A stretch of 64,000 nucleotides of DNA from Lycorma delicatula (GCF_047948215.1 NC_134465.1:49383946-49447945), one strand, 5' to 3'; shown: positions 1 to 14,328, counted from the stretch's first letter. Numbers and translations are program-made. Notes: a model not told the origin generated them from the letters alone.

Positions 1-1700
1 GATTTTACATAATTTTGTAAATTGTTAATTTTTTTGGGAGAGTTCCAAACTTATTACTCTTAAAGATTTTGATATTTTTTTTTTCTTATGAGATTGGATT
101 GGGTCCATATAGAATTTTTGGTAGATCCCAAACTTGTTTAAGAAAAATGCTTTATGATGCTCCCAGACAGAAATTAATAGTTCTAACTCACCCCACTCCT
201 CAGGGTTATGTTAAATTCTGATTGTTCCAACGATGTAATACTGATCAGCTTTGTCTGTTGTGTCAGACTCAACTTAGGGCAATCAGTTGATTACATTTCC
301 TTTTCCAACTGTACTGTTCCGATTGGTTAGCAGACATTTTATTTATTAATAAATACACTTTACAAACTTTCATTAATAATCATAGTCTGAATAAAACTAA
401 TAGGTGAAGGCCTGTGCTTGTAGATTGGCAAGGTGGAGGGGAGGAATTCATATTGAATCCTGAATTATTCATGTTGGAACAAGCAGCATGCTTCAATGAA
501 GCCTACACGTACAAGGAAAGAGTGATGGGATGACTCAACTGCCTAATCTTTATTTTTTACATTTTCTTGTTGCCACAGATGCCTGGCATTTTCTTTATTT
601 TATTTACACATTGCAATAAGTGTAATTATAATAATTCTAAAATCAATGATAAATTGTATCACAAATATTTTAACTACTTCGGATCAAATAAAGTATCATA
701 ACACAATTTCACTATCTTGTATACGAACCATTATATGTATTTTTCAGGAAGTAAAATGTGTGTTATTTAAGGGTTAAAAAATGCTGGCAGACAAAAATCC
801 AAAAATTTTCTTCTACAACCTTCTGGATCATACTTTTAGGATTATATAAATAAATAAAAAAAATACTTTGGTTACTGTTGTGCCTTTTATCTTAAATTGC
901 AGTTTTAAATTTTATGTTCAAAAAAATTATGAAATCCAGGTGTTTGAGCTAATATTTACTGCAGCAGTTGCAGAGATAAGTTGCTAAATGTATTTTTAGT
1001 TTACCCTGTATATTTTTCTGAAAATTTTTGTGAAAAAACCATTGGAATATGATGAAAATTGACAAATTTATTAGTTTTTTTACTAAATCATCACATTCAC
1101 TAAAAGCATCGGAAACAACTATAAAACGTATTTTGTTAACAAATTAAAAAAAATTAAAAACTTAAAAAGTATTTAAGCTATCAAAATAAAATGTTGCATG
1201 GTTAATTCGGATGACAAATAGAACAAATAAAAAAATGTTGTGACACTGAAGCCATGGGTTTAATGACGTAAGATGATTTGGTATGGATTGACCCAGTAAT
1301 AAAATCTTTTCCTCAAAAGTTTTCTTAATGCATTACTATTAGCATTAATACATCATTGTGCATACCAAACTGTTTTAAGCATAACATTGCAATTCATCTG
1401 CATTAATTTAACCTTAATTTAATTCATAATTACCATGCTTCATTGCATGTATTGTTTATTTTCTGTTTTGCGTACTTTCCTGACAATTAGCCCTGAAAGA
1501 CTGATCTGTATCATCAGATTGCCTTGGTTTTACAGATTAACCTTTTTTTTCTTAATGTGTTTTGTTTTTGTATGTGGATCTGATTATATTTTTGGCATAT
1601 GACACAGTCTAATAGAAGATTTGTCTGGTCTGTAGTTTCTATTACAAGACATCATCAAAGATGTGTGAAGTTGACTCCGTTCTATGGGAATGTCTCTAAT
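1..1700. other. Non-coding AT-rich sequence
   Basis: I see no open frame with coding character, no RNA gene and no recognisable repeat. Confidence 0.6.
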
Positions 1701-1708
1701 GTCTGTGT

Positions 1709-2765
1709 TGTACGAGGTGTGATCAAAAAATACAGTGAATAATTTTTTATTAAAAAAAGTAATAAGGTTACATAGAATTCGATTTAATCTCCTTCAAAGT
1801 ACTGTCCTTGGCTAGCAATGCACTTATCCCAACGTTGACTCCATGACTGGAGGCATTTCTGGAAGGTGTCTTTCAGAAGGGCTTTCCGCTGATAGGTTGT
1901 GGCCCTCTCAATGTCAGCAATGGTGTCAAAACGTTTTCCTTTAAGCACAGTTTTAATTTTTGGGAAGAGCCAAAAGTCGCATGGGGCTAAATCCGGTGAG
2001 TATGACGGATGTGGACAGACAGGAACACTTTTTTCGGCCAAAAACTCGTGTATGAGAAGCGAGGTGTGACACGGCGTGTTGTCGTGGTTTAGAAGGAAGC
2101 CATTGGTCCATTTTTCTGGTCGCTTTCTTCGTACATCGTTTCGCAAATGTTGCAGTTCACCCTTATAAAATTCAGAGTTTACAGTTGTTCCCCTTGGAAC
2201 AAACTCTGATCGCACTATGCCCTCACTATCGAAAAAAACAACGAGCATAACCTTGATATTGGATTTTGACTGATGTGCCTTTTTAGGGCGAGGAGATGAA
2301 CTGGTTTTCCATTGGGAACTCTGCATTTTGGTCTCAGGGTCATAGCCATAGACCTAACTTTCATCTCCAGTTACAATTTTAGCCATGAAGTCCGGATCTG
2401 CATGAAGACGACCCTTTAACTCTGTGCAAATTGACACACGATTTTCCTTCTATTCATCACTCAAAAGTCTGGGAACAAATTTTGCACTCGCTCATCTCAT
2501 TTGCAATTCATTAGTTAAAATGCTTTGAACGGATCCGTACAAGATGTTAAGGTTTTCCGATAGCTCTCGAAGAGTCATTCGCCTGTTTGAACGAACCATT
2601 GTTTCCACGTTTTGCACATTTTCAACTTTTTTTGAGGTTACTGGACGTCCCGCACGCTGCTCGTCTTCAACAGACTCATTTCCTTTTTTAAATTGGTCAT
2701 ACCACTTGTACAAGTTATCACATTATCGCCGTACACCGATTCTAACATTTCGTGAGCGGAGATGG
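1709..2765 (-). mobile_element. Degenerate mariner element with transposase pseudogene
   Basis: Reading the minus strand from about 2713 to 1784 gives a mariner transposase: HTH part (WYDQFKKGNESVEDEQRAGR, then RRMTLRELSENL), the first catalytic region TGDES-stop-VYGYDPETK, then HDNTPCHTS, 34 residues later PCDFWLFPKIK, and the C-terminal QGQYFEGD. The D-34-D spacing is diagnostic. Three in-frame nonsense codons lie between 2330 and 2492, where conserved Trp and other codons became stops, and a frameshift near 2714 separates the more N-terminal EMLESVYGD. A TIR-like end starts near 1709 (tacgaggtgtgatcaaaaaa); the opposite TIR was not found. Inactive. Confidence 0.9.
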
Positions 2766-5692
2766 GAAATATAAATACTGGGAGATTGGATGTGTTTTTT
2801 AACTTAATACATATTCAAGAAGGGATTATCTAATCTGAAAGGGAATTTGTATGATTTCATGGAGTTCATCTCCATTTGATTAACGAAGTGTAGGACCACA
2901 TAATGTCAGAATTTTATTATGTATCCTCAGGAAGTTTTAAGAGGTATAGATAAACCACGGCACGAGATGCTTATACGGGTATTGTTTTTATATATGGTCC
3001 CACTTTACAAGTCACATGAAGGCTTTACCTTGAGCAAGTTTTGGTATGAAAGTTTTTTACCATCCTTTCTGCAGTCTGGTCTTCGTGCATAGTTAAATCA
3101 GCTTTTTAACAAGATGCAGGTCTGGCCAAGTTCTCAACTTGAATCTGTAGAAGGGGCAGTGTCTTAATATTTTAATTGATGATTGTGGGTATGCAGTTAA
3201 TTTATGGGTACAATAAAATATTTTTAAAATTTTTATCAGCCAGTCTGAAGGCATCTAATTTAACAAATCTTAAGAATGTTTTTTTTTTTAAATAAAAAAG
3301 ATGACACTTAAATTGATATACTTTTGAAGTGTAATAGGTAAATAGTTTATTACAATTATTTTTTATCCTTATTACTTTATCTGACTTTTATGGAAGAATG
3401 AAGATTGGTGTTTCTTTTTGTTCTGTCACTTTTTTTTTATCAAACATTTTGAGTGAACACTGAAAATGGATTTAAAAAATGGTAAGTAACTTAATATTTT
3501 AATTTTATTTCACTATTCTTACTAATATTTTTTGAAAATAATTTGTAATCGACATACATTCTTCTATTGAAATAAAACTTATATGAAACTAAAACACAGA
3601 GAAAAAATTACATAAATATAAAAAAAACTTCAAAGTTAATCACAAAACTTTAAACCATTTCTGCTTAGAAACAAAATTTAGCTGGGTAAATTAAGTAAAT
3701 TTAAATAAAATTGAGTTTTTGCATTGATGTAAAAAATTTTTGTCTTTATATTTTGATTGCATCATTGTTACTCTCCATAATAAGTACAATATAATGATGT
3801 GATTTTATTGTGGGGGCAAATAAAGAAACTATGAAAGTAGAAGATGATGACAACTAAGGGAAATTTATGTAAAATACTATTTATAAAATAGTTTTATAAT
3901 TTTTTAAAATTAAAAACAAGTTTCTACCATAAAATTTAGAAAATGCCTTTTAAAAGCGAATTCTGAATACAATCCCAATTTCCTGAGGTATTAACAATCT
4001 CTTGGGTTGATTATTTCTTCTCTTTTTCTTCCTCAGCCCTTCTTTTCTTAAAGGAATCATAATACACAGAACGTTGGTACTTAGAATGTCTGGCTGATTA
4101 GATTTAGCAGTTTCCTTCATTGAAGCTCAGTAGGGGGGTAGCTACTCCTTGTGGACTTTGTCTATGGATCTGGTTTCCAATTTTAGGGTTTACAATAACG
4201 GCCTATCTAATGAAGAACTTAATGTAGTAATGCTGAGCTTATTACTTATTACCCCCTTTATAAGTTAGCTTAAGGTAGCTTATATTACCCCTTTTATAAG
4301 TTAATTTATTTACTTTGTGTTAAAATTTCAGTGGTTTTTCTTAGTTATTTTTATTTCCTCTATCGTAATAACATATTATTTTTAGAATTTCATTTTGTAC
4401 GATCATTACATTAAGAAAAATATCTTCATAGTTATTTATTAGTTGATTTTGCTAAAAAGATATTTTCAGAAACATTGATTTCTTTCCTTTGAGAAAGATT
4501 TCTCTCCCTGTCCCTTATATATATGATTCACAATCCTCTTCTTTTAAAGACTGTAAAATAGTTAAATTTTTTATTACATATTGTGATTATGTTATTATAA
4601 TGGGGTTTAATATTTGTATAACCGATAAAAATTAAATACATACTAATATTATTAAGTCATTGAAAAACGTATCCAGGGTTAATATATATGAATAATAAAA
4701 CATTTAATTGTTTATTAAAATATAAAGTAAAACTGTAAATTTATTATATATATATCTTTGTACATTTCATGTGTGTACTTGTTTTTGCTCCAAAAACATA
4801 CACAAAGATATTGTATTTCCAACCAGTTGCAATTGGTCTTGTCAGATGTTACTATTGTTTTTTACTATGAGTAACAAACTCCCTTAGGGTTTCTGTTAAA
4901 AATTTACATAGAAAAGATTGTGACTTAACCAAATTTGAGTATTATTTTGATGTTTACTGAGAAAGAAGGGATTTTTAAATTGGAATGCAGACACTTTAAA
5001 ATATTAGTTTTTGGTACATTGTTGATGTATGAATAAATCTGTTTATTATTTAGCTATGAAATCTGATGCTTTTTTCAATGACCCATGCTTCTGGGTGCAT
5101 GCAAATATATTATATAATATAACCTACCCACTAATATTTGTTATTCTTATACATATCTTTGTGTTGGTTTATATATGTAGTAAATTTAATTATTCATGTT
5201 ACATTGTGAATGTTTGTGTTCTATAAATTTAGGTTGCCTGTTGTTAAAATTTTAGGAAGAAACTTATTTTTTAAATAGCATTTAATTTTCAGTATCTAAT
5301 TTTTGAAATGTATTGGTATAGTATGGTATTTTGGTGTGAAACATCTATATGTGGGTTTTGTGTAATTATTCTCTTCTTTATAACATTCTTCACAAAACTC
5401 AAAAAACTAGGGGAATTTTTTTTATTAAGTATGATAAAGTATAACTTTTGTGTATTCATATTTTCTAATAAAATATTTACAATTTCTTTTTTTGTATTTT
5501 TTAAATATCAAAATGCATTTCTGTTGTCATGTCTGTGTGATCAGTGTAATTTTTTCTTTTTTATTAAGGATTATCCAGAAGAAAAAGGTAGTTTGAAGAA
5601 ATAAAACAATTTTTTTATACTTTTTCTATTCTAATGTGTATGTTGCATTCTGTTCAACATTAGAACAATAAGCAACCCCATGGTCCAATGAA
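2766..5692. other. Non-coding AT-rich sequence
   Basis: Nothing recognised. A start-like atggatttaaaaaatG|gtaagt at 3466 looks like a first exon with a donor, but its phase does not fit the exon at 14329 (splicing would hit a stop). Short frames at 5029-5604 are Phe/Ile-rich chance frames. Confidence 0.5.
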
Positions 5693-5895
5693 ATGAGGAT
5701 GGTATTTATGACATGAAAATGAGGTATAGTCTTATACGGACTCAGATCAACCATTCCTAAAATGTACGGTTAATATAACCTCAGCCACCAAAGTACACTG
5801 GAAAGAGAATTCAAATCCGTACAAAAGTAACTTAGCTTTATGAGGATTTGAACATCAGAACCTTTGACTTTGAAAATCAGCTGTTTGCATTTAAT
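5693..5895 (-). mobile_element. tRNA-derived SINE copy (antisense)
   Basis: On the minus strand this reads cagctgattttcaaagtc, then a B-box-like GTTCAAATCC (complement of 5844-5853), then a body with tttggtggctgagg and accgtacatttt. It is homologous along its length to the + strand copy at 47474-47745. The 5' (A-box) end is missing or decayed here. Confidence 0.65.
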
Positions 5896-6455
5896 AAATT
5901 TTATTTTTTTTATGTAATCATTGATCATGCCATACTAGTCTTTCTCTTCTGATATTATACAAATTTGGTTACTAGCTTTGTCAGCCATTCTTTAAGCTTT
6001 TCTGACCTCATCATTGCCTCTAAAATGGCAAAAATTCTTTTATTTAAATAAATAAAAATCAAATGTAGAATACATACAATAAAATGTGCAATACAAAAAA
6101 ACAAACAATTTTGTAATAGTGATCCTTACTTTTTGGGTACCCTTTGTGTTTATCTACCATCAATAACCAAAAAAGTATAATAGTTTGTGATTTGATTTTC
6201 TATTTAAATAGTAGGTTTGTCACTTAATGACTTTATATTTGTACTTTTTGGAATTAAAAATTGTCTTTTGAATGAGTAAATATTTACTGTATAAAAAAAA
6301 TCAGGTTGAAAGAGGTGAGCCTTATTATCAGTTAATATAATTTCATTTTTTAAACTTCTAGGGTACTAAGGTAATTTGGAAAGTTCTTGGCTTGACAAAG
6401 AAAATAAAAAAATTTTCAGGAATTAAAAAAATTTCAACATTCTCACTTTGTAATT

Positions 6456-7135
6456 CTATAAAATTTTAATACCTTTAGTGAAAAATTCAATTTGTCCAAC
6501 TTTGCAAAATAAGCTAATGTCTTGGCACTGACCTACCATTTGAAGTGAATATTCATCTAGTAAGTCGTTTCTTATGTTTGGGAAGAGGAAGTTATCACTG
6601 GGAGCCAAATGTGGTGCGTGTAGAAGCACAAACGTCATGGAATTTATCCATTACTATCATGGTGAAAGAACACTGACTAGATGTGGATGCTTAGCTTGAA
6701 TATTATCACCCTTCAATTGGTCCAGTAGTGAAACATAGTACTCCCCAGTAATGGTTGCCTTTTTCCACATATTCTACGAGCACACATCATGAGAATCCCT
6801 AAAAGATGTAGCCTTGATTTCCTGCAGATGGAGCTTGTTTTCGTGTACGTCGGAGTATTTTCACCTGCTCACACCCACTGTTTGGACTGCTGTTTAGTCT
6901 CTGGCATGTAATTGTGAATTTTGTTTCATTTATTGATGCAGTGTTGTAAGAAATCAGTAGGATTTTATCTAAACATTCTTGAGAAGTGTAAGAGTTGAAT
7001 GTGTTTTTGGTCGAGCTATTTGGAATATCAGTGAGCGTATACCTTCATTTTGCAATCATTTATACTGCATTGTGGATTTCATTGAAGTTTTCTTCAGTTA
7101 GCAGCTTTTTGGGTTTCTTGAGTTTTCTCATCTTG
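6456..7135 (-). mobile_element. Mariner relic, second subfamily
   Basis: Minus-strand fragments in several frames match a mariner transposase in order: MPETKQQSKQW after the first catalytic Asp region (near 6880), SVFFHHDSN (near 6655), then APHLAPSDNFLFPNIR (near 6600), the PxSPDLAPSDxFLFPN signature. Frameshifts and stops are frequent. The KQQSKQW motif differs from the 1.7-kb element, so this is a different and apparently older subfamily. Confidence 0.7.
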
Positions 7136-10100
7136 TATGGCTGTAAGGTCATCTTTTAATTCTGTAGCCAATCTTTTTAAAATCAAAAGCAGGGGAAAGT
7201 ATCCTTTAAAATGGAATCTTAACTTTCTGTATGACTGGCGAGATTAAACCTTTAAAACAAAGTACTTTATAATATCTTGAACATCAATTTTGAACATCAA
7301 ATTTCAAAACTTGTTTGCTGTATTCGTACAGCAATCGTCAATTTACAACTTAAGTATGTGCCTGAAACTTTACAAGCCATTTAAAGGATCATACTTGAAT
7401 AAAGTATGTAGTCTATTTTCTATTTTATCTGGTTATAATTCTGTTTCAGAAAGTGTTAGTACAAAGCTGAAGTAAAATCAAAAACTACCCACATATCGTT
7501 CTCATCTATACCAAACTCTTTAAGAAGCTTTCAGTAATATTGGATGGAATAAATTTTTTTAGATTTTAATGAATATGAGGCAAAAATTATAACTTATATA
7601 GAATAGAATAAAAATACTAAGAAAAAGCTGTAAACTCATATTTTCAAAAATTGAGATAAGGATGTAATCTAGCCTATTGTTTCTGAACTGAATGCAGAGA
7701 AGGTAATAAAAAATTTGAAGAAAAAACTGGAAACTACAGGAAGAAAAATAAAGATCTTAAGGTCTTTTTTTGTGGAGACTAAAAATAATAGAAATATGGT
7801 GTATTACATGGATTTATTTATTTTAGTAAACTTTAAATAGTAAAGAATGTATATAAAAAAAATAATAGGACTAGTAGTCAAGTTGTGTGAACATGTCAAA
7901 TTTAGAAGGAGAGAATAGAAACTTTTTTTAAATGCAATGATGTAAACAATGTTGAAAGTTAGGTTGTTTGTTAAAGTATAAAATGAAGAAGTTAAAAAAT
8001 CAATTAAAAGGATTGTTTTTGGCAAATTTCTACTAGAAAAATTACATTAGTAAGTCATTGTTGAGGCACCAATTTATTAATGGAAGGAATTCTGGATTGT
8101 TAAAACTGTATTGACAACGATAGAATGCATTAAGTAAGGTGTAAACGTCAAAAAATGGAAATGAATAGTAAGGGACTGAGAAGTAATGCTGCTTAATTAT
8201 GAAGAACTTTTTTTTTCTTAATTTTTAATTATAACCATTTTTGTGGTAATCAAATTTTCTGGAAGCAGACTACATGTATTTTGAAAGTGTCATTTTATAT
8301 CATGCTAAACAATGAAGTTAATTATTAATGACGCTAGTATTGATTCCAGTTACGTCTTTTATCTTGTTTATATTTGGACTGTCTGTTACTGTACTGCTTG
8401 TTGAATATCATAATAAAGAGATGCTAAAAAAAGATTTCTATGAATTAGTTAAGCATTTTTTCAAAATGTGTTAAATGGTTGTGACTGTTTTAAATAACAG
8501 CAGAAAAGAAATAATAACTAAAGTAGAAAATGCTTAAAAAACGTCTTATTGATATATTATTTGCATTAGTAAAAGTTCACAAAAAAAAAACTCTTTAGTT
8601 GTAGTTAAAATTAGTTAATAATTTAAAAATATATTGTGGAATATTGGTAAGAACAATAAAAGACTTTTATATTATTTGAATAAATAAGGAAATAACTAAG
8701 TGAAAATTAAATATTTCTGTTTAACAAAAAACAGCACCTAGTTAGATTGGTTGTAACTTTGTTTCTGACAGAAAAAAGAAATTTTATTACAAAGTGTGTT
8801 AGAAATTTTATTAAAAACTGCAAGGAATGGTTCATTAACATTTAAATATAAACAAATCCACGGGGAAAAACTTTGTTTCTTATTCAGATAATTTTTGAGC
8901 TCTATAACTATACAATTAAAATGAAAAACTGGTTTTTTCTTTAATTTTTTTATTTTCATATCAAGTGTGAGGTCTTTTACAGTCTAAAAATATTTTTGTT
9001 TCAAGCAATATAAAAATTAAAAATTGAATATTTGTACAATTTAATATGTGCTGCAGAAGTGTTGTTCTTGGGCAGCAGTTAAATAAATATCCTTCCTGGT
9101 TGTTTGCCGGAAAAAAAATTAGGTTTTAAATTATAATCAAAACTAATTTTATAATAATATTACAAATAATTGCTCAGAAATTGCCTACAAAAAAGGGGGG
9201 GAAACCGCATGTATTTTCTGGAAATGTGAATTTATGTTTTTCCTGATTGAATGAGTTAAAAATTTGTATATGTAACAATCCTTAAAGAAAATAACTCTAA
9301 TATTAAAACGAATAATATAACATACTTTTTTTAATTTCTTTTTTGTTTTTTTAATTGTGTAGTTTTTTGATGTAGGGTCTTTTTGGTTACTGTAGCTTGT
9401 TATATATACTTATAAAATAACAACTGTATTTTCTTACTGTTAGTTAGAAAGTTATAACTATTTAAACACATGTGAGTTTCTTTTTATCGGCTAGGCTGTA
9501 ATTTATCTTGTACATAAAATGAACTGCCTTAACTTAAGGAATGCTAAGGTAGCCCCTTTTTTGTTTAACATTGAGGTCTTGCTACTCTGTGATAAATTGT
9601 TGGAATGTTTCACTTGACTAGCAAAGGATTGCTGAACTTTGTATGACAGCTCTTTTCTGCTACCGTGTTTCTCTATTTTTTGGAATTCCAAGTCACTTTA
9701 TTTGATTTATTCAAGACTGAAATTATTTTTCCATTGTAATCTTTCTTCTTATAATTAGAAAACTAATTCAATCATTCATTCTTGTAAAACTGTCTTTTAA
9801 TTATTATTACAAAATAAATATTATTTTGGTTATTTAATGGAAAAATAATATTTATGCTATAAATTTAACAATATGTGGTTAAAACTGAAAATTTCTATTT
9901 TGTAATTATAAATACAAGTTTATATATTTATACATTTTTTTTAATTCACTTCAAAGCTTTGTGTGTGTTTAAAAATTTGAATTTGAATCAACAGTGTTGT
10001 TTCTAATTTAAAATTGCTTAATATTATCTAACTACAGTAAAATCCTGGTAAATAATTAATTTGGATATTCAGATTTAATGGTTTATTTAAATTCAATTCA

Positions 10101-10276
10101 GATTCACAGGGTCAATTTGTGATTATATTCAAATGATTATGCTGATATTATTCCTTTAAAGTTTAAAGACCACATCAAGGAGTATTGCAAATTATTAAAT
10201 TTCTTTATGTAAGGTAAATTTAAGTAATATATTTTAGAAATTGATGAAAATTTTAAATACCTGACAAATTTTTTTT
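7136..10276. other. Non-coding AT-rich sequence
   Basis: No gene or element recognised; only low-complexity A/T stretches and chance frames of 60-75 codons. Confidence 0.55.
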
Positions 10277-13200
10277 TTGACAGTCATTTGACTGGTTTGA
10301 TGCAGCTCTAAAAGATTCCCTCTCTAATACGTTATTTAATTTTGGTATACCCCCTACATTCTACATCCGTAACACTTTGTTTTACATATTCCAAATGTTG
10401 CCTGCCTCCACAATTTTTTCCTTTTCCTTCTACCTGTCCCTCTAATATTAAAGCGACTATTTCAGGATGCCTTAATATGTGGCCTATAAGTCTGTCTCTT
10501 CTTTTAACTATATTTTTCTAATTGCTTCTTTCTTCATCAATTTGCATAACACCTCTTCATTTGTCACATTATCCACCCATCTGATTTTTACATTCTCCTA
10601 TAGCAACTCATTTCACAAGCTTCTAATCTTTTCTTCTCAGGTACTCTGATTGTCCAAGTTTCACTTCCATATAAAACGATGCTTCAAACATATTCTTTGA
10701 AAAATGTTTTCCTAACGTTTAAATTAATTTTTTTTGTAAACAAATTATATTTTTGACTGAAGGCTCGTTTCGCATGTGCTATTCGGCATTTTATATCGCT
10801 CCTACTTCGTCATCTTTAGTAATTCTACTTCCCAAATAACAAAATTCTTCTATCTTTGTTATTTTTTTGTTCCTATTTTTATATTCAGTGCTGCATCTAC
10901 ATTATTTCTACTAAATTTCATTACTTTAGTTTTGTTTTTGTTTTTACATGCGGTAGTTCTTGTGTAGGACTTCATCAATACCATTCATTGTTTCTATCTT
11001 TTTTACTCTCAGCCAGAATTACTACATGAAGTCGTAACATCTTTATCTTTTCACCTTGTACTGTTACTCCAGATCTAAATTGTTCTTTAACATCATTAAC
11101 TGCCAGTTCTTTGTAAAGATTAAAAAAGTAACAAGGATTAGGAACATCCTTGTCAGACCCTTTTTTTTATTACTTCTTTCTTATGTTCTTCAATTGTTAC
11201 TGTTGCTGTTTGGTTCCTGTAATTGTTAGCAACTGTTCTTCTATCTCTGTACTTGAACCCTAATTTTTTTTTAAATGCTGAACATTTTATTTCAGTCTTA
11301 TGTTATCGAAAGCCTTTTCTAGATCTGTAAATGGCAAGTATGTTGGTTTGTTTTCTTTAATCTTCCTTCTACTATTAATCTGACCACTAAAATTGTTTTC
11401 CTTGTCCCTATTCTTTTCCTGATACCAAATTTGTCTTCTAACACTTCTTCCACTCTCCTCTCAATTCTTCTGTACAGAATTCTAATTAAGATTTTTTATG
11501 CATAACTAGTTAAGCTAATTGTTCTTTATTCTTCACATTTATCAGCACCTTTCTTTGGGATCATGACTATAACACTTTCTGAAGTCTGACTGAACTTCCC
11601 CTTTTTCGTAAATATTACACACCAGTTTATATAATATCTCTATCGCTTCCTCACCTGCTTTTCGCAGTAATTCTACATGTAGTCCGTCTATTCCAGGAGC
11701 CTTTCTACCATTCAAATCTTTTAATGCTTTCTTAAATTCAGATTTCAGTATTGATTCTCCCCTTTTATCCTCTTTGACTTCCTCTTCTTCCTCTATAACA
11801 CCATTTTCTAATTCATTTCCTTCGTATAATTCTTCAATATATTCCACCCACTTATCAACTTTTCCTTTTGTACTATAAATTGGTGTACCATCATTGTTAA
11901 ACACATTATTTGATTTTAATTTATGTACCCCAAAATTTTCCTTAAATTTCCTGTATGCTCCATCTGTTTTACCAACATTCATCTCTCTTTCCACATCTGA
12001 ACACTTTTCTTTAATGCACTCTTCTTTTCGCTAGTTTGCACTTCCTGTTTATAGTATTTCTTAGTTTTCGATAGTTCCTTTTACTTTTTTCATAATTACC
12101 ATTCTTATATTTTCTACATTCATCCACCAACTGCAATATATCCTCTGATATCCATGGTTTTCTACCAGTTCTCTTTGTTCCACCTAAGTTCGCTTCTGAT
12201 GATTTAAGAAATTTCTTTTTAACGTTCTCCCAATTCGTCTTCTACATTTTCTACCTATCTTTAACTCAGACCTCTTGCGATGTCCTCCTCAAAAATCTTC
12301 TTTACACCTCCCCTTCCTCAAGCTTCTCTGTATTCCACTGACTCATCTGACACCTTTTCTTGAGGTTTTTAAACCCCGATCTACATTTCATTATTACTAA
12401 ATTATGGTCGCTATCAATGTCTGCTCCAGGGTAAGCTTTGCAGTAAAGTTGATTCTAAATCTTTGCTTAACCACGATAGATTATATCATGGTACCTGATA
12501 TGGATTGTGTGTGATACCTTGCAGTATCACCTGAATTTTTCCATATGTATATTCTTCTATTATAATTTTTGAACTGTGTGTTACTAAATTATACTTCGTG
12601 CAAAACTTTATAAGTCGGCCCCTTCTTTCATTCCTTTTTCCCAGCCCATACTCGTACACAATATTTCCTTCCTTGCCTTTTCCAATGCTTGCATTCCAAT
12701 CTCCAACTATTATTAAAATTTTATTTATGTGTTTAATTCATCAGTTTCTTTGTATACACACTACCTTATCGTCATCATGGGCACTTGTAGGCATATAGAT
12801 GTTAACAATCATTGTCGGCTTAGGTTTTGATTTTATACTTATTACAATGAAGCTGCGTTAATTATTCTATAATCACCTGACCAAAAGTTGTTTTCCTCTT
12901 CCCACCTCGCTAATTCCTACTACATCTACATTTATTCTATCCATTTTATCTATCTTCTTTAAATTTTCTAACCTACCAACCTTTTTAGATTCTAACATTC
13001 CATGCTCAGACTCATTATTTTTTAATTTTCTGGTGACCTCTTCCTTAATAGTTCCTACCCATAGGTCTGAACGGGAGAATAGTTTACCTTCTGAGTATTT
13101 TATACCAAGGAAGGCGCCTCCATTTTTGTTACATGAAAATGCATTAATTTACATTTTCTTTGAAAAAAAAGCAGCTGTAGTTTTTCATTGCTTTCACTGT

Positions 13201-13435
13201 GAAGTACCCAGAAGATTGAGTGACGTTGATATGGCCATTTAAGTTTTCCTCACCTATGTTCTTAACAACTAATGAAAGAGCTGCTGCCCCTTTTCAGGAA
13301 TCATTCCTTAGTCAGGCTCTCAACAGATACCTGTCTGGTATGGTTGCACATTCAATCCAGCTACTCTGTATCACTGAGCACTCAAGCCCCTTCACCATCG
13401 GCAAGGTCTCATAATTCATAGAGGGAGCATGATAA
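10277..13435 (-). mobile_element. Nearly full-length antisense LINE (APE-type non-LTR retrotransposon), degenerate
   Basis: On the minus strand an endonuclease is visible in pieces: WNVR and VVGISEV (about 12980-12900), IVNIYMPTS (about 12800), VGDWNASIGKG (about 12700) and DSDHNLVI (about 12400). The RT follows: the 11542-11994 frame, then IPKKGADKCEE, DLEKAFDN (about 11310), GEKIKML (about 11060), and a C-terminal RDRLIGHILRHPEIV (about 10490). The element ends near 10277 at agtcatttgactggtttgatgc, a tail I recognise as common among insect LINEs. The + strand sequence 13015-13435 resembles the family's 5' region. The expected FADD box reads RLHVV in a shifted frame, so catalysis is lost. 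Clade not assigned; RTE-like is possible. Confidence 0.85.
11542..11994 (-). pseudogene. LINE reverse transcriptase fragment (fingers region)
   Basis: This is the longest surviving frame of the LINE, 150 codons. It has an acidic linker, then LKSEFKKALKDLNGRKAPGIDGLHVELLRKAGEEA. The KAPGIDG motif is the conserved RT block 0/1 of non-LTR elements. The frame breaks near 11580, after which PKKGADKCEE continues in another frame. No independent function is implied. Confidence 0.88.
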
Positions 13436-14328
13436 ATTAGAAAATTGTAAATAAATGATGTCATATGGTTACTGAATCTTGAAATTGTAATAATTGTTGG
13501 AAAACGTTATGACCAGAAATTCATCAATATTCCACAGAACTTAAAAATTGAATGTCAAGGGAAATTAGTGAATTAAGTGAGTTTCTTGACAAATAATAGA
13601 TCATGGCCATTAAAGTTACACCGACAGTGAAAATTATTGATATTTCTGCTTAATGTGACTGATGAAAATGATACTGATAAATCTGTTATCAGTAAAATTA
13701 AATATGTGCAGTAAAAGCAACATCCAAACACTATGAACAATCTATGAAGCATTAGAGAGATACTTTGGCTACTTTCTGTACATTTGCTCTTCAGCAGAAG
13801 AATTTTAGTAGTTTTTATTATATAAAAAGGACTGATTAGTTGACAGGGCTACCTGTTTTCTCTGATTAAAAAGTACATTTGCACCTAAATCTTTTCTGTT
13901 AATGTTTTGTGCAATTTTAATTAACATTGTTGAATATAGAAAGTGTATAGAAGCTATTTACTAGAATAAAACTAAAAATTGTATATCTCTACTACACGTA
14001 ATGTTAGTTATATCAGTAGTTCAATATATAAGTAGCTCATTATGCGATAGACTATTTCAGTTACAGGTGTTGAAAAATAAACACTTTTAATTAACATATC
14101 CGAGTTTTCATAATTTTCTGGGTTTTACTGTATTACGATAAAGCAGTTTTATTTGTTGTCATATAATGCATATATATATATTTTTTAATTTTTTTATACA
14201 GTTTAATAAGTGTATCTACCTTTATTTCATAAACTGTTGATTTATTTTAGTTTTTCTATTTTCAAAAAAAAAAAAAACATATTTATTGTTACTTTATTTT
14301 TCTCTTTCTTTTGTTTTAAATTTTACAG

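Noticed and set aside
3466..3490. Start-like atggatttaaaaaatG|gtaagt resembling a first coding exon
   Set aside because: Joining it to 14329 shifts the frame into a stop after about fourteen codons; no other exon fits it.
5029..5604. Two open frames of 65 and 98 codons
   Set aside because: Composition is dominated by Phe, Ile, Leu and Tyr as expected from T-rich DNA; no motif, no splice context.
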